Source of the DNA: Anaerolineae bacterium
GTDB taxonomy: Bacteria > Chloroflexota > Anaerolineae > Aggregatilineales > UBA3940
Length of the DNA stretch: 64,000 nucleotides
Direction: 5' to 3'
NCBI GenBank assembly: GCA_016926255.1
Contig: JAFGOY010000070.1
Coordinates: forward strand, 35,157-99,156
The notes under the pieces were generated by a model. That model saw nothing but the letters and a program-made list of their open reading frames with translations, had not been told where the DNA came from and made no database searches. A program made the position numbers and the translations under genes. Below are positions 17,844 to 24,485 of the stretch, in pieces (within the stretch, counting starts at the first letter, position 1; every line of letters begins with the position of its first letter).

Positions 17844-18089
17844 TTACTGATTCGCCTCGATGTGCTTGACCAGTTCTGCGACTGTGTCGAAGTTATCTGC
17901 CGTCAGTTCGTTGTCGTCGATTCTCACCCCGAAGGTCTCCTCGACGAACAGCGCGATATCCACCAGACTGAACGAGTCGATCAGCCCGCTGGAGATCAAC
18001 GGTTCGTCGTCGGCCATCGGGTAGCTTTCGTCGTGGAGAATTTCACTTTTCAGGTAGTCTTTCAGTTTTGCGCCAATCTCGTCGCTCAT
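17844..18089 (-). CDS. Acyl carrier protein
   Basis: An 81-residue carrier. Phosphopantetheine is expected on S39 in the motif GLIDSFSLVDI, the typical D-S-[LF] site. The flanking helices and the acidic helix II surface (IALFVEETFG) fit the fold. It is a dedicated carrier, since it lies between an SGNH-like gene and a ligase gene rather than in a fatty-acid synthesis operon. By position and size it is the counterpart of DltC. It is read just before the ligase with 1 base between them. Confidence 0.9.
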   Translation of the reverse strand: MSDEIGAKLKDYLKSEILHDESYPMADDEPLISSGLIDSFSLVDIALFVEETFGVRIDDNELTADNFDTVAELVKHIEANQ

Positions 18090-18137
18090 TTTTGTTTCCC
18101 TCGTTTAACTTGAATTTGATTGCGGTACCGTCTGGTC

Positions 18138-19223
18138 TCAATTCCCCGAAACGCCGCGCCACACTACATCCAGCGTTTGCAGCGCGGTCAGGTTGCGGAC
18201 CGGCCAGCCGTATTGCATATTTCCCTCGTCGTAGAAGTGGCAGAACGGCCCCTGGTAGGTCAGGTGGAAATCGTCATCGCGCAGGCCGTGCGCGGGCAGT
18301 GGATCGGTCGCCGCCCAGAAATTCCACAGCGGTACGTCGTATTCCTTCGCCACCTGAACGACCGCCGCATTGAGGCTGTAATCGCCTTCCAGGTTGTCGG
18401 CCTTCGTCGAGAGGATCGGCACCGCGCCGTGTTCGATACTGAACTCGACGATCTGCCGCAGGTAGCCCGCATAGGTTTCCGCCGGACGTTCGTACCACCA
18501 TGTCTCCATGCTGATGATCACGATGCTGGGATTGTTCACCCGGAACTCGCATTCGAGCGGTGATTCACGCGCATCGCAGGGGGTGTGCTCGGTATCCGTC
18601 CACAGCGGCGACAGCGCCCCGGCGACGTTGAAGCCAGGATTCACCGAGATGCGCTTGCGCGAGAACGAGTTCGTGATGTTGAAATTGTCAATCACGCCCT
18701 GGAGAGAGGTGTATTCGCCCAGGTTGTACTTGTTCGGGTCGCCAAAACCGCCCATGAAGAACTCGTAGCCGCCCTCGTTGCTATCCGCCGGGGCGTTGAT
18801 GTTCTGGCAGTCGCCGATCACCGAGAACGAATTCGGGTCGGTACCCATTGCCAGCCCACGCTGGTAAATGTCGATTGCCGTCTGGCTGACGCCGGTCGGC
18901 ACAACCGGCTCTAATCGCCAGTCGCCCGTCCAGGGTGTGACGGTGATCGTTGGCTCAACTTCTGCCGGGGCCGCCTCGACCGATCCGCCCTCGGCGGGCT
19001 GTTCCGCTTCAGCGGGTGCTTCGGCCACTGCGTCAGCCGGGACCTGATCGACGGTTGTGGCGGTCGCCGGAACGGGGGTGGGTGGGACGGCGGTCGGCAT
19101 GTTGGAGGTGTTGAGCGGCACCGCCACTCCCTGCGAACGCCCACACCCAGTGGACAGCACTATAACCACCAGCAGGCTGAGTGTCGTCATCACGTATCGA
19201 AATTGTTGTCCAGTTCGTCGCAT
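18138..19223 (-). CDS. SGNH-like lipoprotein with Cys in place of the nucleophilic Ser
   Basis: A predicted lipoprotein (lipobox LSTGC, C27) with a Pro/Ala/Glu-rich spacer to about residue 95. The SGNH-like domain aligns by eye with the C-terminal domain of the LysM protein encoded at 22534; both share ESPLECE[FY]RV and VRNLTALQ.LD..W. In that protein the first block reads KIGDSITAN, but here it reads VIGDCQNIN, so the Ser is replaced by C139. The GTND block of the paralogue is replaced by SMETWW, while a DxxH pair (D317, H320) remains. It may be a thiol acyltransferase or a non-catalytic partner. The ATG at 19223 follows AAAGGA by 6 bases; an ATG at 19250 overlapping the previous stop is also possible. 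Confidence 0.75.
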   Translation of the reverse strand: MRRTGQQFRYVMTTLSLLVVIVLSTGCGRSQGVAVPLNTSNMPTAVPPTPVPATATTVDQVPADAVAEAPAEAEQPAEGGSVEAAPAEVEPTITVTPWTGDWRLEPVVPTGVSQTAIDIYQRGLAMGTDPNSFSVIGDCQNINAPADSNEGGYEFFMGGFGDPNKYNLGEYTSLQGVIDNFNITNSFSRKRISVNPGFNVAGALSPLWTDTEHTPCDARESPLECEFRVNNPSIVIISMETWWYERPAETYAGYLRQIVEFSIEHGAVPILSTKADNLEGDYSLNAAVVQVAKEYDVPLWNFWAATDPLPAHGLRDDDFHLTYQGPFCHFYDEGNMQYGWPVRNLTALQTLDVVWRGVSGN

Positions 19224-19246
19224 TCTCATTCCTTTAAAAGCGGCAG

Positions 19247-20380
19247 TCATCGATCTTCAATCGATTTACCGATCTCTTCTGCCAGCAGATCCGATCCCGT
19301 TGGCGTGAGATGTATCGCGCTGTTGGTGAACTCGGTTCCGGGCACCAGGTCCCACAAATCGAGATAGCACCATCCATTGGCCTCTGCCTGTTCTGCAAAC
19401 AGAGCGCGGTAGTCGTCATACGCCCACCGCGGATAGAAGAAATTATAACGAATGTCGCTGTTCTCACCCATGCTGATAAAAATCGGCTCGTTGACGAGGA
19501 TCACCGGGACATCACCCGCCATCTCGACCCCCGCCCCGATCACGTCGAAGGCCAGGTCGTCGGCGGTCAGTGGTTCTTCGAATTCGTAGAAGGAGTAGTC
19601 TTCCTCGAAATCCTCCTGGCGCGGTTCGTAATCCGGGTAAATCTGGTCGATCCCGGTCGATGCCCACATTATGCCGTAAAGATTGAGGCGCAGCACGTCA
19701 GCAAGTGCCCGCCGCTCCCCGATGATTGTTCGATCCCAGGCTGTCCGATCCACGAACGACGGGTCGTCCGGATCGATGTTGAGATCGTATTCGGCGATCA
19801 ACTCGCGCACCTGTTCCGGGTTGTTCTGCACCAGCGGCGAAAATAGCTGCTTGCTGGATGGAGCCGCTTCGAGCGTTGTCAGCCAGATGATCAGGTCGGG
19901 ATCGTAGTCCATCGCGTAGGAGAGCAGCAGCAAGTCCTTCGTCTGTGAGATGGTCGGGTGCCCCAGATTATAAAATCGCATCGACCGGCCATCCGGCGCG
20001 ATGAGGTCCATCTGGTTGAGGTAGCTCGATAATGTGTCCTTTGGTTCGAGTAAATAGCCCCACACGCTCGAATCGCCCATCAGGAATACGCGATATTCAT
20101 CGTCGGCTTTGGGCTGTGATGCCTCGTGTGAGGCAAACATCGCCTCGACGCTGTAGAGGCTCAGGTTGTAGGCTTTGTCGGGTGCTTCGCCGAAGGGCAG
20201 GCGCTCCCGCCCCGGCACGATTGAATTGTAGATCGATACCCGCGCCAGCATGGGCAGCGGATCGAGCAGTATGTAAAGTACATTGAGGATCACGAACAGC
20301 CCCAACGCCTTGAGGATCACCCGGATCACAAAGCCTTTGTCCGGTCGTTGAGTCGTTTCAGATGAAGGCGAATCGGCCAT
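19247..20380 (-). CDS. Membrane-anchored SGNH/GDSL-like protein (DltD/AlgX-like)
   Basis: A 377-residue protein with one N-terminal membrane helix (about 18-40) and an extracytoplasmic SGNH-like domain. The nucleophile block is VFLMGDSSVWGY (S104) and a late AIHLTPTG block supplies H357. The Asp normally found three residues before the His is not obvious (NSAIH). Position and topology match DltD or AlgX-like proteins, which finish the transfer of an acyl group passed by an MBOAT partner to a polymer. It starts 3 bases after the MBOAT gene, which supports a joint function. Confidence 0.75.
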   Translation of the reverse strand: MADSPSSETTQRPDKGFVIRVILKALGLFVILNVLYILLDPLPMLARVSIYNSIVPGRERLPFGEAPDKAYNLSLYSVEAMFASHEASQPKADDEYRVFLMGDSSVWGYLLEPKDTLSSYLNQMDLIAPDGRSMRFYNLGHPTISQTKDLLLLSYAMDYDPDLIIWLTTLEAAPSSKQLFSPLVQNNPEQVRELIAEYDLNIDPDDPSFVDRTAWDRTIIGERRALADVLRLNLYGIMWASTGIDQIYPDYEPRQEDFEEDYSFYEFEEPLTADDLAFDVIGAGVEMAGDVPVILVNEPIFISMGENSDIRYNFFYPRWAYDDYRALFAEQAEANGWCYLDLWDLVPGTEFTNSAIHLTPTGSDLLAEEIGKSIEDR

Positions 20381-20383
20381 CGG

Positions 20384-21811
20384 TTACATCCCAAACAATT
20401 TCGCAAAGACCGCCCCCGCCATATCGACGGTCGGCAGCGCGAACCATATCCAGCCCAGCAGCACGAAATGGAAGGTGAATACCACGCAGAGCACGTTGTA
20501 CGCCTTTTTGAGCGCCGGGCGCTCGTCGAGTTTTCGCAGCCGGGCGCGCATTACGTTCAGCCAGCGGTTGTGTACGAATAGTCCCAGGCCGTGCCACGCG
20601 CCCCAGATCGCGTAGTTCCAGGTGACGCCGTGCCACAGGCCGATCATGACCATGGTCGTGATCTGCCCGAACAGGATGATCGCCCAGACCGGCCACTTCT
20701 TAGCCGTCCGCATCCTGCGCGATACCGGGTTGAACCAGTAGGCGCGGAACCACTGGGCGAGGGTCATGTGCCACGAATTCCAGAAGGTGGTCAGGTTTGT
20801 TTTTAGGTAGGGCCGCTCGAAGTTCTCCGGCAACGTGATTCCCATCAGCCGCCCGACTCCGATAGCTACATCTGTATACCCGGAGAAGTCGAGATACAGC
20901 CGGAAGGCGTAAGCGTAGAGCATCACCCACAGCCAACCGGTCGATTCAACTTGCAGCGCGTTCTGGCCGCTCAGGGCCAGCAGCGCCAGCCCGTCGGCCA
21001 GCACGAATTTTTTCAAGATTCCGATCACGATCCGCTGCCCACCTTCATAAAGATCGGTCGGCGTGAAAGTGTATTCGGCCCGCAAATCCCTGACGAAGCG
21101 GTCGACCCGGTCGATAGGCCCTGCCGTAAATGCGGGGAAGAATACCACGTAGATCACGAACTCTTGCAGCGAAACAGCGGGCAGCCGCCCGTTGATCCAG
21201 TCAAGCAGCACGTGCACCAGCCGGAACGCGACATACGAGAAGCCCAGCCAGCGAATATCGAACGCCGACGCCTGCTCCACCGACTGCCCCATCAGGCTGC
21301 GAATTCCCGCGCTGGCGAATTCGGTCAGCGGTTCGGTCTTGAGCACGATCAGCAGCCCCAGCAGCCCGATGATCGTCCCAATCACCGCCCAGCGTTTACC
21401 GGTCAGCCCTCGTTCGACGCCGAACACCAGCCCGGCGATCAGCGTCAGCCCGATCCCGACGATCCAGATTTGCGGTGGTCGGGAAGGGGTCAGGCAGCAC
21501 AGCGGCCCGGCGTAACGCAGCAGCCCCACGATCAACACCAGCCCAATCAGCACCGCTGCCGTGATCAGCGTTTCGCGCTGGTCGGGTTTTTCGTCCCCGC
21601 CAGCCCACGAAAGCGCCCATACTACCCCAACCAGCGCCAGCGTCGCTGTCGGCAGCCAGAAATCGAGATAGCGGATCGGCGTCACCGACTGCACCCAGTA
21701 GATGGCGAGAACACTCCCTGCCAGCATCAACCAGTTACGCCAGCGGCCCTTCGCCAGCACGCTGAATAGAATCGCCGCCGCGCTAAAGATCGATATATGA
21801 AAGAGTGTCAC
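20384..21811 (-). CDS. MBOAT-family O-acyltransferase (DltB/AlgI-like)
   Basis: Polytopic membrane acyltransferase of 475 residues with about 11 hydrophobic segments. The MBOAT core is clear: NSWHMTLAQWFRAYWFNPV followed by GLWHGVTWNYAIWGAWHGLG, containing the conserved histidines (about H394 and H407). MBOATs of this branch take an acyl group from a carrier at the cytoplasmic face and move it across the membrane for attachment to an exported polymer. The start is a GTG placed directly after the stop of the 39-codon gene (TAA-GTG), so translation is coupled to it. Confidence 0.9.
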   Translation of the reverse strand: MTLFHISIFSAAAILFSVLAKGRWRNWLMLAGSVLAIYWVQSVTPIRYLDFWLPTATLALVGVVWALSWAGGDEKPDQRETLITAAVLIGLVLIVGLLRYAGPLCCLTPSRPPQIWIVGIGLTLIAGLVFGVERGLTGKRWAVIGTIIGLLGLLIVLKTEPLTEFASAGIRSLMGQSVEQASAFDIRWLGFSYVAFRLVHVLLDWINGRLPAVSLQEFVIYVVFFPAFTAGPIDRVDRFVRDLRAEYTFTPTDLYEGGQRIVIGILKKFVLADGLALLALSGQNALQVESTGWLWVMLYAYAFRLYLDFSGYTDVAIGVGRLMGITLPENFERPYLKTNLTTFWNSWHMTLAQWFRAYWFNPVSRRMRTAKKWPVWAIILFGQITTMVMIGLWHGVTWNYAIWGAWHGLGLFVHNRWLNVMRARLRKLDERPALKKAYNVLCVVFTFHFVLLGWIWFALPTVDMAGAVFAKLFGM

Positions 21812-21931
21812 TTAGAAACCCTGGTAAATCCACTGTGGAGACGTGGCCGCCGTCATCACGATCACCAGGATCACAATCAGGCACAGCCCGACGGCCAGCA
21901 GGTTCTCTCTGGAAAACAATTTCTTGAGCAT
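21812..21931 (-). CDS. 39-residue membrane microprotein, DltX-like
   Basis: A short gene that an ordinary length cut-off would miss. It encodes a basic N-terminus (MLKKLFSREN), one hydrophobic helix (LLAVGLCLIVILVIVMTAA) and the C-terminal tail SPQWIYQGF. In Gram-positive dlt operons, the microprotein DltX has the same layout and ends in an aromatic-x-Tyr-x-x-Phe motif, whose Tyr has been proposed as the acyl acceptor between DltB and DltD. The tail here, W-I-Y-Q-G-F, matches that pattern. The ATG lies 5 bases after the lipoprotein stop (TTAGG upstream) and the stop abuts the MBOAT start. Placement between those genes, an exact helix length and the tail make it a real gene. Confidence 0.82.
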   Translation of the reverse strand: MLKKLFSRENLLAVGLCLIVILVIVMTAATSPQWIYQGF

Positions 21932-21936
21932 AAGGC

Positions 21937-22332
21937 CTAACGATACCCGCACATCAGCCAGTCGCCGCCCTCACGAACCGCCGAATACGTCCGTCCCTCA
22001 AGCTGGAGCGGGCGATCTTCGCCATCGTAGGTCAGCATCAGACTTCCTGTGCAGGTGACCAATGTCTCGTCGCCCTCGCTGCCCGAAGACTCGCAGGCCA
22101 CACCCTCCAGCCGCGCCCCGACTGCCTCCAGCGAGTCGACCTCGACTATCGCATCGGCTTCCCAGTCCGCGCAGGAGAGATTCACCACCCGGTTGGCGTC
22201 TTTATCGACCAGCGCCTGCAAATACGCTTCGACGGCCTGGGCTGGAGCATCCTGTCCACCGGAGCAGGCCGCCAATCCGAGAACAGCCAGCACGCTAATA
22301 ATGATCAATACTAATGTAAAACGGCGCATCAT
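21937..22332 (-). CDS. Small lipoprotein of unknown function, first gene of the acylation operon
   Basis: A 131-residue predicted lipoprotein with a lipobox ending LGLAAC followed by a small domain containing four further cysteines. The opening of the mature part (AVEAYLQALVDKDANRVVNLSC) resembles DUF4878/NTF2-like lipoproteins. The ATG at 22332 is preceded by AGGTG with 6-base spacing; an in-frame GTG at 22341 overlaps that site. It leads the operon, so it may be a polymer-binding or chaperone-like partner, but no direct function is visible. Confidence 0.7.
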   Translation of the reverse strand: MMRRFTLVLIIISVLAVLGLAACSGGQDAPAQAVEAYLQALVDKDANRVVNLSCADWEADAIVEVDSLEAVGARLEGVACESSGSEGDETLVTCTGSLMLTYDGEDRPLQLEGRTYSAVREGGDWLMCGYR

Positions 22333-22533
22333 GATTTTCACCTGTTCGTGTGAACTTTTCTTGCACGTGGTAAACTATTGCCTGTTTTTATCTGCCTGTT
22401 AGAGATTGGCAAACAGGCTTATAGAGTGTTTCGCGAAAAGTCGACTATAAATTTCGTAAAACCTCAACTACACGGGGCAGTTATATACTAAGCTACCATC
22501 TTCTGCAACCGTGTTACAAGTATTGGTTACCTT

Positions 22534-24132
22534 ATGCAGCGTCGATACTGGTTCACACTCTTTGCCATACTCGTGATTATCGCCGTCCTCATGATTTTGA
22601 TTTCCAACGACGATGATCCGCAGATTGTCCTCCAGACCCCGGTTCTCATCGCCGAGGGCGCGGAGACAACCGGAGGATTATCCACCGCAACTTCAACGAT
22701 TACCCAGACTCCATCGGAGGATATCGCCACACCGACTTCCACCGAAGAGGTCGAGGCGACCGCCTATCCCACTCCGACCATCACCCCAACTCCCGAACGG
22801 GCCGCCACGAGCGGCTATTACGTCGTGCAGGCCGGTGATACCCTCCTCGCGATTGCCTACGATCTTGGCGTCACCTTCGAGGAACTGCTAGAAGCCAACC
22901 CACAGCTCGACAGCCCGAACATGCTCCACCCCGACGATGTACTGCGCGTGCCACTTCCCGAAGGCAGCGAGGCCGCCCTGGAAATGACCGTCACGCCGCA
23001 GGCCGGTGCTGAAGTTACCGCCTACGTCTCCGCCGAAGGCGGACGTCTGCTGCTCCGAGAAGAACCCGATCCGGGGGCTCCGGTGATCGCCCTACTCGGC
23101 GAGCAGGCACCTTTGCGTGTGCTTGGCCGCACCGAAGGCAGCGAGTGGCTCGAAGTCGAGGCGCTCCCCTCCGGGCTGATCGGCTGGGTAATCGGCGAAT
23201 GGGTGATCGAAGATGTCTCCCTTGCCGAAGTTCCGATCACCGGCGAAACCATTGACGCCACCCGGACGCCAACCATCACCCCGACCCTGCCCACACCGCA
23301 CCCGTTTGCCACCGCTACCCGCACCTTTACCGGTGAGGTGCTTGCCGACTATCCCTATCTGAGTAATCTCACCAGCCGTTCACAGGAGATATTCCTGCGT
23401 GGCCGTTTGATGGGCAATCGAAAGAACGTTTTCTCCAAAATCGGCGACAGCATCACTGCCAACACCGCCTACCTCTATCCCATCGGCGTGAACGACTACG
23501 ATCTGCGTGACTACGAAGAGCTTCAGCCGGTCGTCGATTACTATAGAGTGCAGCTGGCCCGCGATCACAACTCGTTCGCCAATACGTCACTGGCCGCCAA
23601 GGGCGGCTGGCTGGTCTGGCACGTCCTGATCCCCCGCTACGCCGATCCCGAAATCTGCTATGACTACGAATCCCCCCTCGAATGCGAATACCGGGTGGTC
23701 AAGCCCTCCGTCGCCCTGATCATGCTGGGTACCAACGACATCCTCTCAACGCAGGATGGTGTCTACGAGGAAGGGATGCGGCAAGTGATCGAAATCTCGA
23801 TTGACATGGGTGTCATCCCGGTCGTCAGCACCATTCCGCCTTTCTATTATGGCGATGTCGAACCAGGCCGCGTCGAACTGTTCAACAACATCATCGTCTC
23901 GCTCTGCGAAGAATACGAAGTCCCGATCTGGGATTACTGGGCAGCCCTGCAGCCGCTTCCCAACGAGGGCCTTTCCACCGATGGCGTTCACCCTTCCTGG
24001 AACGACCCGGCGGATTTCACCCCGTCGAATCTCGAATACGGGATGGCCGTCCGCAACCTGACCGCGCTACAGGCCCTCGACGCCATCTGGCGCTACGTCA
24101 TTCTGCCCGAAACCGGCGAAACGGTTCCCTGA
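22534..24132 (+). CDS. LysM and SH3-like domain protein with C-terminal SGNH/GDSL hydrolase domain
   Basis: A 532-residue cell-surface protein. A signal anchor (about 6-24) is followed by a Thr/Pro-rich spacer, a LysM domain (about 95-141, YYVVQAGDTLLAIAYDLGVT) that should bind peptidoglycan, and an SH3-like domain (about 163-224). A second Thr/Pro spacer leads to an SGNH domain (about 275-532) with a full set of catalytic blocks: GDS (S306), GTND (399-402) and DGVH (D483, H486). It is the intact paralogue of the Cys-containing lipoprotein at 18138. It is divergent from the acylation operon across a 200-base gap and is likely to act on the same surface polymer, as an esterase or a second transferase. 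Confidence 0.85.
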   Translation: MQRRYWFTLFAILVIIAVLMILISNDDDPQIVLQTPVLIAEGAETTGGLSTATSTITQTPSEDIATPTSTEEVEATAYPTPTITPTPERAATSGYYVVQAGDTLLAIAYDLGVTFEELLEANPQLDSPNMLHPDDVLRVPLPEGSEAALEMTVTPQAGAEVTAYVSAEGGRLLLREEPDPGAPVIALLGEQAPLRVLGRTEGSEWLEVEALPSGLIGWVIGEWVIEDVSLAEVPITGETIDATRTPTITPTLPTPHPFATATRTFTGEVLADYPYLSNLTSRSQEIFLRGRLMGNRKNVFSKIGDSITANTAYLYPIGVNDYDLRDYEELQPVVDYYRVQLARDHNSFANTSLAAKGGWLVWHVLIPRYADPEICYDYESPLECEYRVVKPSVALIMLGTNDILSTQDGVYEEGMRQVIEISIDMGVIPVVSTIPPFYYGDVEPGRVELFNNIIVSLCEEYEVPIWDYWAALQPLPNEGLSTDGVHPSWNDPADFTPSNLEYGMAVRNLTALQALDAIWRYVILPETGETVP

Positions 24133-24155
24133 TCGGTGCTTTTTACGGGCAAAAC

Positions 24156-24185
24156 TTAGGTATGCCTAAAAAACTATGGTATACT
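24156..24185 (+). promoter_or_regulatory. DtxR/MntR-like palindrome overlapping an extended -10 promoter of mgtE
   Basis: The palindrome TTAGGTATGCCTAA resembles operators of DtxR-family metal regulators (consensus half TTAGG). Eleven bases downstream, TGGTATACT forms an extended -10 element; the palindrome covers the -35 position. A metal-loaded repressor there would block the promoter. The mgtE ATG is about 300 bases further on. Confidence 0.45.
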
Positions 24186-24284
24186 ATTGTGGTGTGTCGT
24201 AAGGCTCGATTTTTAGTCTTATTGCTGCTGTTTCGACATGTTGTTTGATAATGAAATCGGCGATAGGGGCAACGTATCTTTAGT

Positions 24285-24302
24285 CCGGTGCTTCAGCGCC
24301 GG
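24285..24302. repeat. Dispersed hairpin repeat, copy 3 (CCGGTGCT-TC-AGCGCCGG)
   Basis: An 8-bp palindrome with one G-T pair and a 2-base spacer within the mgtE leader, sharing CCGGTGCTTnAGCGCCGGGAAT with the copy at 13460. Confidence 0.55.
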
Positions 24303-24380
24303 GAATGTTTCATCAGATTCGAAGTAAAAGGAACAATGGACGATTACCACCCTCCAAGTACCAGTCGGTACTCAGTAGAT

Positions 24381-24483
24381 AGCTCCACACAAAAGGAGCT
24401 GCCCGTGTAGCTTCAAGCAGGCATTGAAGGCCGGGCAGCGCTTCTGTGTGGCCGATAGAGATATTACCAATTAAGGAGCGCTG
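24381..24483 (+). promoter_or_regulatory. Structured mgtE leader with competing anti-Shine-Dalgarno pairing (riboswitch-like)
   Basis: Three nested stems can form: CCACACA/TGTGTGG (24385-24391 with 24445-24451), GCTGCCCG/CGGGCAGC (24398-24405 with 24432-24439) and CTTCAA/TTGAAG (24411-24416 with 24424-24429). Two alternatives compete with them. AGCTCC pairs with GGAGCT (24381-24386 with 24395-24400). CAGCGCTTCT (24436-24445) pairs over all 10 bases, with one G-U, with AGGAGCGCTG (24474-24483), the mgtE ribosome site. This is the logic of a translational riboswitch. It does not clearly match the M-box magnesium riboswitch, although the GCTGCCC run recalls it. Confidence 0.55.
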
Positions 24484-24485
24484 AC

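Noticed and set aside
24381..24483. Canonical M-box (ykoK) magnesium riboswitch
   Set aside because: The GCTGCCC run recalls it, but the conserved M-box core order is not evident and the element is short; kept as an unclassified leader.
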